The notes: generated by a model from the letters alone, not told the origin. Shown: positions 28,240-37,620, numbered from the stretch's first letter. The stretch is 64,000 bases of DNA from JBDSZL01 sp039925145 (GCA_039925145.1 JBDSZL010000090.1:1-64000); one strand, 5' to 3'. Made by a program: numbers and translations.

Positions 28240-29712
28240 ATGAAGGGCAAAGCGGGCGTGGTCGGGAGACTGGGGCTGATCCTCACTCTCCTCGTGTTCT
28301 CATTCATTCTTCGTCCAGCGGTCGTTGCGGCGCAGGACGCTGCGGCACCGGCCGTTCAGGCGGCCGCAAGTCCAGCACCGGCCGCGGCCGCCGCGCCGGC
28401 TATCGACAACACGAAGGTGGCCCTCGACACCATCTGGGTCATGATCACCGCGTTCATGGTCTTCTTCATGAATCTCGGCTTCGCAATGGTCGAGTCGGGT
28501 CTGTGCCGGCAGAAAAACACCGTCAACATCCTGTTCAAGAACTTCATCGTGTTTGCCGCATCGTCGCTGGCCTTCCTGTTTGTCGGCTGGGGGGTGATGT
28601 TCGGTGATGGCAATCCGTTCATCGGGCTGCAGGGGATCTGGTTCTCGGCCGGCGCCGACAACAGCCCGATGACCGGCGATGCCTACCAGGGCGTCTACCA
28701 CGCGATCGCGTGGGCGACGGTCCCCTTCTGGGCGAAGTTCTTCTTCCAGTTGGTGTTCGCCGGGACGGCCGCGACCATCGTCTCCGGTGCCGTGGCCGAA
28801 CGGATCAAGTTCCTGTCGTTCTTCCTGTTCACGTTCATCCTCGTCGGCGCGGTGTATCCCATCATCGGCCACTGGATCTGGGGCGGTGGGTTCCTCGCGA
28901 CGAAGGGCATGTTCGACTTCGCCGGGTCAACCGTCGTGCACTCCGCGGGAGGCTGGGCCGCGCTGGCGGGCATCATCATGCTCGGGCCGCGTCTCGGCAA
29001 GTACAAGGATGGCAAGGTGCACCCGATCATGGGGCACAACATGACGTCAGCGGCGCTCGGCGTCTTCGTGCTGTGGTTCGGATGGTTCGGGTTCAATCCG
29101 GGCTCCACGATGTCGGCCGACTGGGCATCGATTGCCCACATCGCGGCGACGACCAACATGGCGGCCGCCGCCGCCTCGGTGACGTCCCTGATCACCATCT
29201 GGATGATTGCGGGTAAGCCCGACCTCAGCATGACGCTCAACGGCTGCCTCGCTGGGCTGGTCGCGATCACCGCGCCTTGCGCGTTTGTCAGCATGAGCAG
29301 CGCGGTGCTCATCGGCGCCATTGCCGGTCCGCTCGTCGTCTTCGCCGTGCTGTTCTTCGACAAGCTGAAGCTCGATGATCCGGTCGGCGCGTTGTCGGTG
29401 CATCTCGCAAATGGCGTCTGGGGCACCCTGGCGGTGGGTTTGTTTGCGGATCCGACGGTGACGCCCGCGGCGTCGGTCGTCAAGGCGGGCCTGTTCAAGG
29501 GTGGGGGCACCGCGCAGTTGATGCCTCAGATCATCGGCATCGTCTCGGTTGGCGCGTTTGTCTTCACCGTCTCGCTCGTGGCATGGCTCGTCATCAAGAT
29601 GCTCTTTGGCTTGCGCGTGTCGGCGCAGGAGGAGATCGAGGGGCTGGATTTCGGCGAGCACGGCAACGCCGCCTATCCGGACTTCCAGACAGTCGAACCG
29701 AGCGAAGCCTAA
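28240..29712 (+). CDS. amtB: Ammonium transporter 1 (Amt/Rh family)
   Basis: 490 aa from ATG 28240, with AGCAAGGAG 10 bp upstream; the frame is open further upstream without support. The N-terminal signal-like helix ends near VVAAQD and is followed by an Ala/Pro-rich periplasmic stretch of about 35 residues, then 11 transmembrane helices. The twin pore histidines are in STVVHSAGG and LSVHLANGVWG. The gene sits in glnD-glnK-amtB. The C-terminal tail (GLDFGEHGNAAYPDF) keeps the region that contacts PII. Confidence 0.95.
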   Translation: MKGKAGVVGRLGLILTLLVFSFILRPAVVAAQDAAAPAVQAAASPAPAAAAAPAIDNTKVALDTIWVMITAFMVFFMNLGFAMVESGLCRQKNTVNILFKNFIVFAASSLAFLFVGWGVMFGDGNPFIGLQGIWFSAGADNSPMTGDAYQGVYHAIAWATVPFWAKFFFQLVFAGTAATIVSGAVAERIKFLSFFLFTFILVGAVYPIIGHWIWGGGFLATKGMFDFAGSTVVHSAGGWAALAGIIMLGPRLGKYKDGKVHPIMGHNMTSAALGVFVLWFGWFGFNPGSTMSADWASIAHIAATTNMAAAAASVTSLITIWMIAGKPDLSMTLNGCLAGLVAITAPCAFVSMSSAVLIGAIAGPLVVFAVLFFDKLKLDDPVGALSVHLANGVWGTLAVGLFADPTVTPAASVVKAGLFKGGGTAQLMPQIIGIVSVGAFVFTVSLVAWLVIKMLFGLRVSAQEEIEGLDFGEHGNAAYPDFQTVEPSEA

Positions 29713-29731
29713 CCGCTACTCGTCCTCGAAC

Positions 29732-29786
29732 GGCACCAAGGAGAGCCGCCGGTCCCATGGCCGGCGGCTCTCTTTGTGTTGGTGCC
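29732..29786 (+). terminator. Rho-independent terminator after amtB1
   Basis: GAGAGCCGCCGG (29741-29752) pairs perfectly with CCGGCGGCTCTC (29761-29772) around an 8-nt loop, followed by TTTGTGTT. An outer pair GGCACCAA / TTGGTGCC extends it. It separates the two glnK-amtB units. Confidence 0.85.
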
Positions 29787-29874
29787 AGCCGGTGTCACCA
29801 GGAACGGCGTCACCGTGATACAACGAGGGCTCATTGGAGCGGCTGCGGGCTCGTCCGCGAGGCAGGAGAGACAT

Positions 29875-30204
29875 ATGAAGCTGATCAAGATCATCGTGCG
29901 GCCCAACAAAGTGGATGACGTGCGAGAGGCGCTGGAGAAGATGAACATCCCCGGCATGACGGTGACCGAGGTGCGGGGGCACGGTCGTCAGAAGGGGCAC
30001 ACCGCCGTCTACCGCGGCAAGGAATACAACGTGACGCTTCTGCCCAAAGTCGAGGTGGAAGTCGTGGTTCAGGACCAGGTGGTCGACGAAGTGATCGCCT
30101 CGGTCATCAACGCTGCGCGCACGGGTGAAATCGGCGACGGGCGTATTTTCGTCGTTCCTGTCGATCACAGCTACAACATCCGGACGGGCGAACGGGACGT
30201 CTAG
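29875..30204 (+). CDS. glnK: PII nitrogen regulatory protein (copy 2)
   Basis: 109 aa from ATG 29875, which follows GGCAGGAGAG; the frame is open to 29776 but without conserved residues. T-loop and Tyr51 are identical to copy 1 (GHTAVYRGKEYNVTLLPK), as is the C-terminal SYNIRTGERDV. Differences concentrate after residue 65, in the helix that packs under the trimer. It sits behind its own terminator-isolated start and 112 bp ahead of amtB2, forming a second PII/transporter unit. Confidence 0.93.
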   Translation: MKLIKIIVRPNKVDDVREALEKMNIPGMTVTEVRGHGRQKGHTAVYRGKEYNVTLLPKVEVEVVVQDQVVDEVIASVINAARTGEIGDGRIFVVPVDHSYNIRTGERDV

Positions 30205-30316
30205 GAGGCCGTGCGCGCTTGTTCGCTGCAATGCTCAGGGCGGGACGGCTCGGCGCGCGCCGGTCGGCCACCTGCGTTATGACAGGCGGCCACGATGCCG
30301 CCGAGGGATGACATCC

Positions 30317-31681
30317 ATGACAGATGTTCAGGAGAACTCGAGAAATACCCGACACAGGTGGACCGCGATGGTCGTCGCGGCTGCGGCCATCGGCATGCCC
30401 GTTGCCGCGGGGGCGCAGGTTCCCGCCGCGCCGCCTGCGCCCACGATTAACGGAGCGGACACGGCCTGGATGCTCATGGCCACCGCGCTCGTGCTGCTGA
30501 TGACGCCAGCGCTCGCGTTCTTCTACGGCGGCCTGGTCCGTGCGAAGAACGCGCTCAACACGATGATGATGAGCTTCATCTCACTGGGCTTCGTGAGTCT
30601 GGTGTGGGCGTTCATCGGCTATTCCCTCGCGTTCACGCCAGGAAACGACTGGATTGGCGACACCTCGCGGATGTTTCTGAACGGGGTGGGCCTCGACCTG
30701 CCCACCGGCATCTCCACGGCTCTCATTCCGCACGCCCTGTTCATGTCCTACCAGGGCACGTTCTGCATCATCACCGCGGCGCTGATCTCAGGGGCCATCG
30801 TCGAACGGATGCGTTTCTCGGCCTATGTCGCGTTCATCACCCTGTGGGCGATCTTCGTCTACAGTCCAGTGGCGCACTGGGTTTGGGGTGGTGGTTGGCT
30901 CTTCAAGATGGGCGCCCTGGACTTCGCGGGGGGCACCGTCGTGCACGTGAACGCAGCCGTGGCCGCCCTGGTCGCCGTGCTGTGCGTCGGGCCGCGCCGT
31001 GACTACAAGTCGTCCGCGCTCATGCCGCACAACGTGCCCTTTGTGTTGCTGGGCGCTGGTCTGCTTTGGTTTGGCTGGTTCGGGTTCAACGCGGGAAGCG
31101 CGCTCGCCGCCGGTCCATCGGCAGCGCTGGCATTCACCACCACGATGCTGGCTCCGGCCGGCACCCTCGTCGTGTGGACGCTTCTCGATGCGATCCGGCA
31201 GAGCAAAGCCACGGCCGTTGGCGCCGCGACCGCGATCGTCGTCGGGTTGGTGGCCATCACCCCGGCAGCCGGGCACGTCAGTCCCATGAACGCCATCCTG
31301 CTCGGAGCCATCGCGGCAGTGCCGAGCTACTTCTGTCTCATCCTCCGCGCTCGGACGTCGCTTGACGATTCGCTGGACGTGGTGGCCGCGCATGGCGTGG
31401 GCGGCACGGTGGGCGCCCTGCTCACGGGCGTGTTTGCACAGAAGAGCCTCAACGGCATCGCGGACGGGCTGCTCTATGGCAATCCGAAGCAACTCGGTAT
31501 TCAGGCCGCGGCCGTCGGCGCCGCCATCGTCTACAGCGGTGTGGCGAGCTTCATCCTGCTCAAGCTGGTCGGTCTGGTGTTCCCGTTGCGGGCGTCGGCT
31601 GAAAGCGAGAGCGAAGGCCTCGATACGACCGCACACGGCGAAGAGGCCTACGTGCAGTCGGGCGGCACGCAGATGGGCTAG
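30317..31681 (+). CDS. amtB: Ammonium transporter 2 (Amt family)
   Basis: 454 aa. I choose ATG 30317, since GAGGGA at 30303-30308 gives good spacing; an ATG at 30308 would have none. A signal-like N-terminus ends at AAGAQV, followed by 11 helices starting with TAWMLMATALVLLMTPALAF. Pore histidines are in GTVVHVNAAV and VAAHGVGGTVG. It is only moderately similar to copy 1: the N-terminal linker is short and the second His lies in AHGVGG rather than VHLANG. That suggests two Amt subfamilies rather than a recent duplication. Confidence 0.95.
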   Translation: MTDVQENSRNTRHRWTAMVVAAAAIGMPVAAGAQVPAAPPAPTINGADTAWMLMATALVLLMTPALAFFYGGLVRAKNALNTMMMSFISLGFVSLVWAFIGYSLAFTPGNDWIGDTSRMFLNGVGLDLPTGISTALIPHALFMSYQGTFCIITAALISGAIVERMRFSAYVAFITLWAIFVYSPVAHWVWGGGWLFKMGALDFAGGTVVHVNAAVAALVAVLCVGPRRDYKSSALMPHNVPFVLLGAGLLWFGWFGFNAGSALAAGPSAALAFTTTMLAPAGTLVVWTLLDAIRQSKATAVGAATAIVVGLVAITPAAGHVSPMNAILLGAIAAVPSYFCLILRARTSLDDSLDVVAAHGVGGTVGALLTGVFAQKSLNGIADGLLYGNPKQLGIQAAAVGAAIVYSGVASFILLKLVGLVFPLRASAESESEGLDTTAHGEEAYVQSGGTQMG

Positions 31682-31691
31682 CGGGTTCGAT

Positions 31692-31730
31692 GGCGAGACT
31701 CTGGCCGGCACGGGCCGGTCGAGTCTCGCC
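31692..31730. terminator. Bidirectional hairpin between convergent genes
   Basis: GGCGAGACTC (31692-31701) pairs perfectly with GAGTCTCGCC (31721-31730), and inner GGCCGG / CCGG arms add stability. It lies between the amtB2 stop and the stop of the leftward gene. Confidence 0.7.
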
Positions 31731-31732
31731 AG

Positions 31733-32977
31733 TTACGCCCTGCCGCCGGCGCCTTCGGTGCCGGGCAGCTGCGTGGCCAGCTGGTGCAGAAAGAGCCCGA
31801 CGTCGGTGACGAGCCCAACCGTCTGCGACGACCCGCGGTCGGCCAGCTTGGTCACAACGGCCGGGTTGATATCCACACAAACCACCGGCACCCAGGCGGG
31901 GAGCATGTTGCCCACCCCAATCCCGTGCAGCATCGTCGATAGAATAATCACCATGCCTGCGTCGGCGAGCGACGTGGCGTAGCGGTCCTGTGCTTCGACG
32001 ATGTCGCGGATGGTGTCGTTGATGGGACCGTCGTCGCGAATGCTGCCAGCCAGGACGTAGTCCACGCCTGCCCGGACGCATTCCACCATGATGCCTTCCT
32101 TGAGCACGCCGGCCTCGACGGCCGCGTTGATGGAGCCGGCTCTGTTGATCGCGTTGATGGCGCGCATGTGGTGCCGGTGGCCGCCAGGCACGGGCGTGCC
32201 AGACTCGAGATCGAGCCCGAGCGATGTGCCGAACAGCGTCAGCTCGGCGTCGTGCGCGGCGAGGGCATTGCCGGCGAGCAGGACGTCGACGTATCCACGC
32301 CGGATCAGCTCGGCGAAGTACTTCACGCCCCCTGTGTGAATGACGACTGGCCCGGCGACGAATACGATCCGCCCGCCGCGAGACTTGACCTCGTGCATCG
32401 TGCGCGCAATCCGCGCGACGCTGGCCTCGACGCGCCGCTCCGATGACACCTCGTTGCTCATGAACGAGAAGTCGCCGCGCTCGCGGTCGCGGAACTCCGG
32501 CTTCACCCGGACACCACCAAGGCCGCAGACGACACGGTCGCCAATCCGCAGGTCGCGCAGTTTGCGGCACACGGCGGTCTGGTCCGTGATGACGATGGCG
32601 GCGTCCATGCGTTGCCGTTGCACTTCGACCCATTCACCGGCGAGGCGCACCTGGGTGCGCTGGTTGGTCGTGGAATAGAAATCTTCGGGCGCGCATCCGT
32701 CGCAATCGGTGGGTTGCGTCACAGCATCCTGCTCTCCGACCGCATGGCAGCCGAAGGGAAGCAGATCTTCGACCAGCTGCGCGAGCGTCGCGGCCGTCGG
32801 GGCAGAAATCTTGAGCGACAGACGCGAGAAGTCGTCGTTGGTCCGCCCGAGCTCGAACTGCAGCACCTCGAAGTCGCCACCCCGGTCGATGACGCGGTCG
32901 AAAATCGACTTCAGCAACTGGGAGTCGACCAGATGCCCTTCGGCAGAGACGATGGCGTGGGGGTGAACGTCAGGCAT
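31733..32977 (-). CDS. LOR/SDH-domain protein, archaeal-type ornithine cyclodeaminase family
   Basis: 414 aa, TIGR00300-like. The N-terminal 100 residues form the 'LOR/SDH conserved region' (SAEGHLVDSQLLKSIFDRV ... FELGRTNDDFSRLSL). The remainder is a Rossmann-like domain with GLGGVRVKP, a VAGPVVIHTGG segment, AGNALAAHDAE and HGIGVGNMLP. Family members convert ornithine to proline and ammonia, and the same domain forms the C-terminal half of cyanobacterial arginine-degrading AgrE/ArgZ. Here it stands alone. Its location beside PII and ammonium transport genes fits nitrogen recycling. Divergent from ppc, with 49 bp between the start codons. Confidence 0.8.
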   Translation of the reverse strand: MPDVHPHAIVSAEGHLVDSQLLKSIFDRVIDRGGDFEVLQFELGRTNDDFSRLSLKISAPTAATLAQLVEDLLPFGCHAVGEQDAVTQPTDCDGCAPEDFYSTTNQRTQVRLAGEWVEVQRQRMDAAIVITDQTAVCRKLRDLRIGDRVVCGLGGVRVKPEFRDRERGDFSFMSNEVSSERRVEASVARIARTMHEVKSRGGRIVFVAGPVVIHTGGVKYFAELIRRGYVDVLLAGNALAAHDAELTLFGTSLGLDLESGTPVPGGHRHHMRAINAINRAGSINAAVEAGVLKEGIMVECVRAGVDYVLAGSIRDDGPINDTIRDIVEAQDRYATSLADAGMVIILSTMLHGIGVGNMLPAWVPVVCVDINPAVVTKLADRGSSQTVGLVTDVGLFLHQLATQLPGTEGAGGRA

Positions 32978-33026
32978 GATGTGTGGGACGGCGCCGTGGC
33001 GCCAGGCGATGGAGAATTATAGTGCG

Positions 33027-35936
33027 ATGACCGATAGCACGCCGGCCGTTCGTGTGGCCCAGCCGCCGCCCACTGCAGGGGATCCGCACGCCGCGCTACG
33101 CGACGACGTGCGGCTGCTGGGAGAGTTGCTGGGAGAGGTGCTGCGACAGCAGGAGGGCGAAGACCTGTTCGACCGTGTCGAACGAGTCCGGGCCCTCGCG
33201 AAGGAGGCCCGGAATGCCGGCTCGAAAACTGGTCAATTCGAGGCGCTGGCGACCGAGCTGGGGGCGATGCCTGTCGAGGCGGCGCTTCCTGTGGCGCGCG
33301 CGTTTGCCCATTTCCTCAATCTCGCCAACGTCGCCGAGCAGCACCATCGCACTCGTCGCCGCCGCGCGTACCAGCGGGACCCATCGGCGCGCCCTCAGCC
33401 AGGCTCGGTCGACGAAGCGTTGCCGCGGCTGATGGCCGCCGGCGTCACGCCGGCGCAGTTACACCGCGCGGCGGCGAGCCTGCGCATCGAGCTGGTGGTG
33501 ACGGCGCATCCGACCGAGATCATGCGGCGGACGCTGCAGCAGAAGTACAACCGCATCGCCGATGCGCTCGCGACCCGCGACCGGCCCGACCTGACGCAAA
33601 CCGAGCGCGCACTCGTCGACCAGACGCTTCGGCGTGAGATCACCGCCGCGTGGGGGACCGATGACGTGCGCCGCGAGCGTCCGTCGCCGCTCGACGAAGT
33701 GCGATCCGCCCTGGCGGTGTTCGAGCAAACGCTCTGGCCGACGCTGCCGGCCTATCTGCGATCCCTGGATCGCGCGCTGCGGGCGGCCGGCGTCGACGGT
33801 CTTCCGCTCGATGCGGCGCCGCTCACGTTTGGATCGTGGATTGGCGGCGATCGCGACGGCAATCCGAATGTCACGCCTGAGGTCACACGGCGTGCGTGCC
33901 TGATGGCGAGGTGGACGGCGCTGTCGCTCTACGGACGTGAGGTAGACGAGCTCTGCGGCGAGCTGTCGATGACCGCCGCCACAGAGGAGTTGATCGCCGA
34001 GGCCGGCGGCGCGCACGAGCCCTACCGCGCCGTCCTGCGGGAACTCTATCGGCGCATTCAGGCGACGCGCACCTGGTTGGCGCGGCTGCTGACCTCCGAC
34101 GTCGGAGCCCTCGACGCGGAAGCGGGCGAACCGCACCGGCCAGCTGGCTTGGTCGAAACGGCGGAGGCGCTGCGCAGCCCGCTGCGGCTCTGCTACGACT
34201 CGCTCTGCGCCACCCGCCAGGCCATCGTGGCCGACGGCCGTCTGCTCGACCTGCTGCGGCGGGTATCCACGTTCGGCGTGTCGCTGGTCCGGCTGGATAT
34301 CCGACAGGAGGCGGATCGTCACACCGAGGCCATCGATGCCATCACCAGGCACCTCGAGATCGGGGCGTATGCTGACTGGCCCGAAGAACGGCGGATCGCG
34401 TTTCTGGCTGGAGCGCTGCAGGGTAGAGAGCGCCTGACCCCTCGCGGGTTCAGTCCCCTCGGCCGGGTCGCCGATGTCCTCGAGACATTCCGCGTCATCG
34501 GGGACATTCATCCTGAATCGCTCGGCGCGTACGTGATCACCATGGCGAGCCAACCCTCCGACGTGCTCGCGGTGGAGTGGCTGCAACACGAGGCGGGTGT
34601 GCAGGCGCCGCTCCGCGTCGTTCCGCTCTTCGAGACCGCGCGCGATCTGGCGGCCGCCGGCGGCGTGATCGATCGTCTCCTGTCCATCGACTCCTATCGC
34701 GAGCGCACGCTGGCGCACGGCGGACGGCAGGAAGTGATGGTCGGCTACTCGGACTCGTCCAAGGACGTCGGGAGGATGGCGGCTGCCTGGGAGCTCTACA
34801 AGGCACAGGAAGCCATCGTCGCCGCCTGCCGCGCGCACGCCGTGCCGGTCACGCTCTTTCACGGCCGAGGAGGCAGTGTCGGCCGCGGCGGCGGACCCAC
34901 GTATCTCGCGATCCAGTCGCAGCCGCCGGGATCGGTAGACGGCACGATTCGCGTGACCGAGCAGGGCGAGATGATTCAGGCGAAGTTCGGGCTGCCCGAC
35001 ATCGCATTGCGGACGCTCGAGATTTACACGACGGCGACTCTCGAAGCCACCCTCGCCACGCCGGCGCCTGTCGACGCCTCGTGGCGCGACACCATGGAAC
35101 ACCTTGCCGGTGCGGCCCGCGGGGCGTTCCGGGAGACGGTCTACGACGACGACCGGTTCCTGCGGTATTTCAGGAGCGCCACCCCGGAGGACGAACTCGA
35201 CGCGCTGCACATCGGGAGTCGCCCGGCGCGACGGTCCGGAGGAGCCGCCCTCAGCGGTCTCCGGGCGATCCCGTGGCAGTTCGGGTGGATGCAGACCCGG
35301 TTGCTTCTGCCAACGTGGCTCGGCACCGAACAAATACTGGGGCCGTCGCTTTCGGACGCCGAGCGCGATCGGTGCCGGGGCATGTACCGCGACTGGCCAT
35401 TCTTTCGATCGTTGATCGACCTCACCGCGATGGCTCTCGCGAAAGCCGACGCGGGCATTGCGGCGCACTACGATCGTCAGCTGGTGCCGGCCGACCTGCA
35501 GCCGCTCGGAGCCGCGCTGCGGGTGCGGCTCGAACGTGCAATCGAGGCGGTGCTGTGGACGACCGGGCATGCGCAGTTGCTCCAGGACAATCTCGTGCTG
35601 CGGCGCTCCATTGAAGTGCGCAATCCCTACGTCGATCCCATCAACCTGCTGCAGGTCGAGTTGCTCAGACGCGGACGAGAAGACACGGCTCGGGGCTCGG
35701 GGCACGTGGAAGACACGGCTCGGGGCTCGCGGCTCGTGGCTCGGGGCTCGCGGCACGTTGAAGACACGGCTCGGGGCTCGCGACTCGAGGCTCGGGGGGC
35801 GTGGGCGGGTTTCGAGGCGACGGAAGGGCAGGGAATGGGGCTCGGGACTTCGGGGGAGGATGAGGCGGAGCTGTTGCGTCGGGCCCTGCTCGTGACGATC
35901 AACGGGATCGCGGCGGGCATGCGAAACACAGGCTAG
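33027..35936 (+). CDS. ppc: Phosphoenolpyruvate carboxylase
   Basis: Forms oxaloacetate from PEP and bicarbonate, refilling the TCA cycle and supplying 2-oxoglutarate for the GS-GOGAT pathway. 969 aa from ATG 33027, with GGAGA 11 bp upstream; an in-frame ATG lies at 33009. Motifs: VVTAHPTE (catalytic His), GGDRDGNPNVT, FHGRGGSVGRGGGP, QGEMIQAKFG and the obligatory C-terminal RNTG. Between ELLRR (about residue 882) and the final LLVTINGIAAGMRNTG an in-frame GC-rich repeat adds roughly 50 Arg/Gly/Ser-rich residues. Termini and active-site motifs are intact, so the enzyme is probably functional. Confidence 0.95.
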   Translation: MTDSTPAVRVAQPPPTAGDPHAALRDDVRLLGELLGEVLRQQEGEDLFDRVERVRALAKEARNAGSKTGQFEALATELGAMPVEAALPVARAFAHFLNLANVAEQHHRTRRRRAYQRDPSARPQPGSVDEALPRLMAAGVTPAQLHRAAASLRIELVVTAHPTEIMRRTLQQKYNRIADALATRDRPDLTQTERALVDQTLRREITAAWGTDDVRRERPSPLDEVRSALAVFEQTLWPTLPAYLRSLDRALRAAGVDGLPLDAAPLTFGSWIGGDRDGNPNVTPEVTRRACLMARWTALSLYGREVDELCGELSMTAATEELIAEAGGAHEPYRAVLRELYRRIQATRTWLARLLTSDVGALDAEAGEPHRPAGLVETAEALRSPLRLCYDSLCATRQAIVADGRLLDLLRRVSTFGVSLVRLDIRQEADRHTEAIDAITRHLEIGAYADWPEERRIAFLAGALQGRERLTPRGFSPLGRVADVLETFRVIGDIHPESLGAYVITMASQPSDVLAVEWLQHEAGVQAPLRVVPLFETARDLAAAGGVIDRLLSIDSYRERTLAHGGRQEVMVGYSDSSKDVGRMAAAWELYKAQEAIVAACRAHAVPVTLFHGRGGSVGRGGGPTYLAIQSQPPGSVDGTIRVTEQGEMIQAKFGLPDIALRTLEIYTTATLEATLATPAPVDASWRDTMEHLAGAARGAFRETVYDDDRFLRYFRSATPEDELDALHIGSRPARRSGGAALSGLRAIPWQFGWMQTRLLLPTWLGTEQILGPSLSDAERDRCRGMYRDWPFFRSLIDLTAMALAKADAGIAAHYDRQLVPADLQPLGAALRVRLERAIEAVLWTTGHAQLLQDNLVLRRSIEVRNPYVDPINLLQVELLRRGREDTARGSGHVEDTARGSRLVARGSRHVEDTARGSRLEARGAWAGFEATEGQGMGLGTSGEDEAELLRRALLVTINGIAAGMRNTG
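35679..35800 (+). repeat. In-frame imperfect repeat inside ppc
   Basis: Three copies of GAAGACACGGCTCGGGGCTC start at 35679, 35709 and 35760. They are joined by GGCTCGGGGCTCG-type short units and a GGCACGT linker. The array encodes EDTARGS three times and keeps the reading frame. Composition and structure look like an extragenic or dispersed repeat family that has invaded the coding sequence. Confidence 0.85.
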
Positions 35937-35953
35937 CGTTCAATACCGCTGGG

Positions 35954-36979
35954 CTATCCCCCGCGCGTGTGCATCTCGAGATGCGCGTCCTTCTTCAGGG
36001 CGCGAAGCGGGATGTAGGCGCCGCGGTTGAGATGCGCGTGGCGCTCCTCCGCGCCGCGATCGGCCCGGCCTTCCCAGACGGCCCGGATCAGCTGGCGGAG
36101 CGTGTCCGTGGTTGTGCCGGCGCGGATGGGACGTCGCAGATCGGTGCCGTGCTGCGCGTAGAGACAGAGCAGGAGCACGCCGTCGGCCGTCAGTCGCAGC
36201 CGGTCGCACGTACGGCAGAAGGGCTGCGATGTGGAGGCGATGATGCCGAAGATGGTGCCATCGGCCAGACGGAAGCGCGAGGCTGGGGCCGACGATTCGG
36301 GTGCGGCGAGCGGCGTGATCGCTCCGTATCGGGCTTGCAGTCGTTCGAGGATTTCGGCCTGCGGTACCACCGCGTCGGGGCGCCAGGCCGTTGCGCCCCC
36401 CACATCCATGTACTCGATGAATCGAAGCTCGGCCCCGACCTCGCGGGCATACTCCAGCAGCGATTCCAGCTCGTCGTCGTTGTCGCCCCGGCTGATGACG
36501 GCGTCGAACTTCAGGTCGGCAAAGCCCGCGCGGCGTGCCGCGTCGATCCCCGCCAGCACCTGCGGTAGCGCATCGATCCGAGTGAGCCTCTGAAATCGAT
36601 CCCGTTGCAGGGTGTCCAGACTCACGGTGACCCGGTGCAGGCCCGCCTGGCGCAGGTCGGTGGCGACATCGCCGAGCAGCACGCCGTTGGTGGTCATCGC
36701 CAGATCGGTGAGCCACGGACGCGCGGCGAGCATGCTGACGAGGTCTGGCAGGTGTCGGCGGAGCAGCGGTTCGCCCCCGGTCAACCGCACGCGGGTGGCG
36801 CCGAGTTCGCCTGCGAGATCTGCGACGCGCACGAGCTCCTCGAAGGTCAGCAGGTCTTCGCGCGGGAGCCAGACATAGTCCGCCTCGGGCATGCAGTAGT
36901 GGCAGCGCAGGTTGCACCGGTCGGTGACCGAGAGGCGAAGGGTGCCCAGGGACCGGCCGAAGGCGTCGAGGACGGGCAT
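35954..36979 (-). CDS. moaA: GTP 3',8-cyclase (molybdenum cofactor synthesis)
   Basis: First step of molybdopterin synthesis, a radical-SAM enzyme acting on GTP. 341 aa from ATG 36979; a TTG-initiated frame three codons longer is possible. N-terminal 4Fe-4S motif CNLRCHYC (about residues 22-29), GGEP SAM-binding motif (about 68), C-terminal second-cluster motif CRTCDRLRLTADG with a later Cys (LLLCLY), and the invariant C-terminal Gly-Gly. No other moa genes are next to it, so the rest of the pathway must be elsewhere. Convergent with ppc, 17 bp apart. Confidence 0.95.
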   Translation of the reverse strand: MPVLDAFGRSLGTLRLSVTDRCNLRCHYCMPEADYVWLPREDLLTFEELVRVADLAGELGATRVRLTGGEPLLRRHLPDLVSMLAARPWLTDLAMTTNGVLLGDVATDLRQAGLHRVTVSLDTLQRDRFQRLTRIDALPQVLAGIDAARRAGFADLKFDAVISRGDNDDELESLLEYAREVGAELRFIEYMDVGGATAWRPDAVVPQAEILERLQARYGAITPLAAPESSAPASRFRLADGTIFGIIASTSQPFCRTCDRLRLTADGVLLLCLYAQHGTDLRRPIRAGTTTDTLRQLIRAVWEGRADRGAEERHAHLNRGAYIPLRALKKDAHLEMHTRGG

Positions 36980-37061
36980 GGCCTGCAATTATCGCATCCG
37001 GCGAGCCCCTCACCGCCTACTCGCTCGGCGGAATTCGCGCGCTCCTTCTATAATCTCCCGG

Positions 37062-37574
37062 ATGCTTCGGCCCTATCGTGGCGTGCTGCCGTCGGTGCAC
37101 GCCTCCGCCTTCGTGGATCAGAGCGCTCAGATCATCGGCGACGTCACCGTTGGCGCAGAGAGCAGTATCTGGATGAACGTGGTCGTGCGCGGCGACGTGA
37201 ACGTGATTCGCATTGGTGACCGCTCCAACGTGCAGGACGGCGCCATTCTGCACGGCATGTTTCAGCGCCACAGCGTGCTCGTCGGCAGCGATGTCACGAT
37301 CGGGCATGGCGCGATCGTTCACGGCTGCACGCTGAGCGACCGCGTGCTCGTCGGCATGGGTGCCGTCATCATGAACGGCGCCCAGGTGGGGGCAGACTCG
37401 ATTGTGGCGGCGCGCGCCCTCGTGACGGAGGGTTTCACGGCGCCGCCCCGGTCGCTCATCATCGGCACGCCGGCCACGGTCCGGCGCGCGCTGAGCGACG
37501 AGGAAGTGGCGTCAATCCAGGGATACGCGGACCGGTACGTGCGGTATCGGCTCGACTACATGACACAGCCATGA
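37062..37574 (+). CDS. Gamma-class carbonic anhydrase family protein
   Basis: 170 aa from ATG 37062. Left-handed beta-helix of hexapeptide repeats (VGAESSIWMNVVVRGDVNVIRIGDR and on), with the zinc histidines in AILHG, IGHGAIVHGC. A short C-terminal helix (EEVASIQGYADRYVRYRL) is typical of the YrdA/CaiE-like branch. Activity varies in this branch: some are carbonic anhydrases, others have unknown roles. A TATAAT at 37049-37054 lies too close to the start for a normal leader. Divergent from moaA. Confidence 0.88.
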   Translation: MLRPYRGVLPSVHASAFVDQSAQIIGDVTVGAESSIWMNVVVRGDVNVIRIGDRSNVQDGAILHGMFQRHSVLVGSDVTIGHGAIVHGCTLSDRVLVGMGAVIMNGAQVGADSIVAARALVTEGFTAPPRSLIIGTPATVRRALSDEEVASIQGYADRYVRYRLDYMTQP

Positions 37575-37620
37575 ACGGACAGCCGTCCTCAGCCGCAGAG
37601 AGAGAAGGGCAGCCACCTTC

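Noticed and set aside
33459..35756. 765-aa minus-strand frame opposite ppc
   Set aside because: High-GC antisense shadow; PEPC motifs on the plus strand are complete.
35679..35800. CRISPR-like repeat array
   Set aside because: Units are unequal, overlap with short GGCTCG repeats and are translated in frame; no spacers of constant size.
37049..37054. Perfect TATAAT before the carbonic anhydrase gene
   Set aside because: It lies only 7 bp before the ATG, without a -35 box at the right distance; it could at most drive a leaderless transcript.
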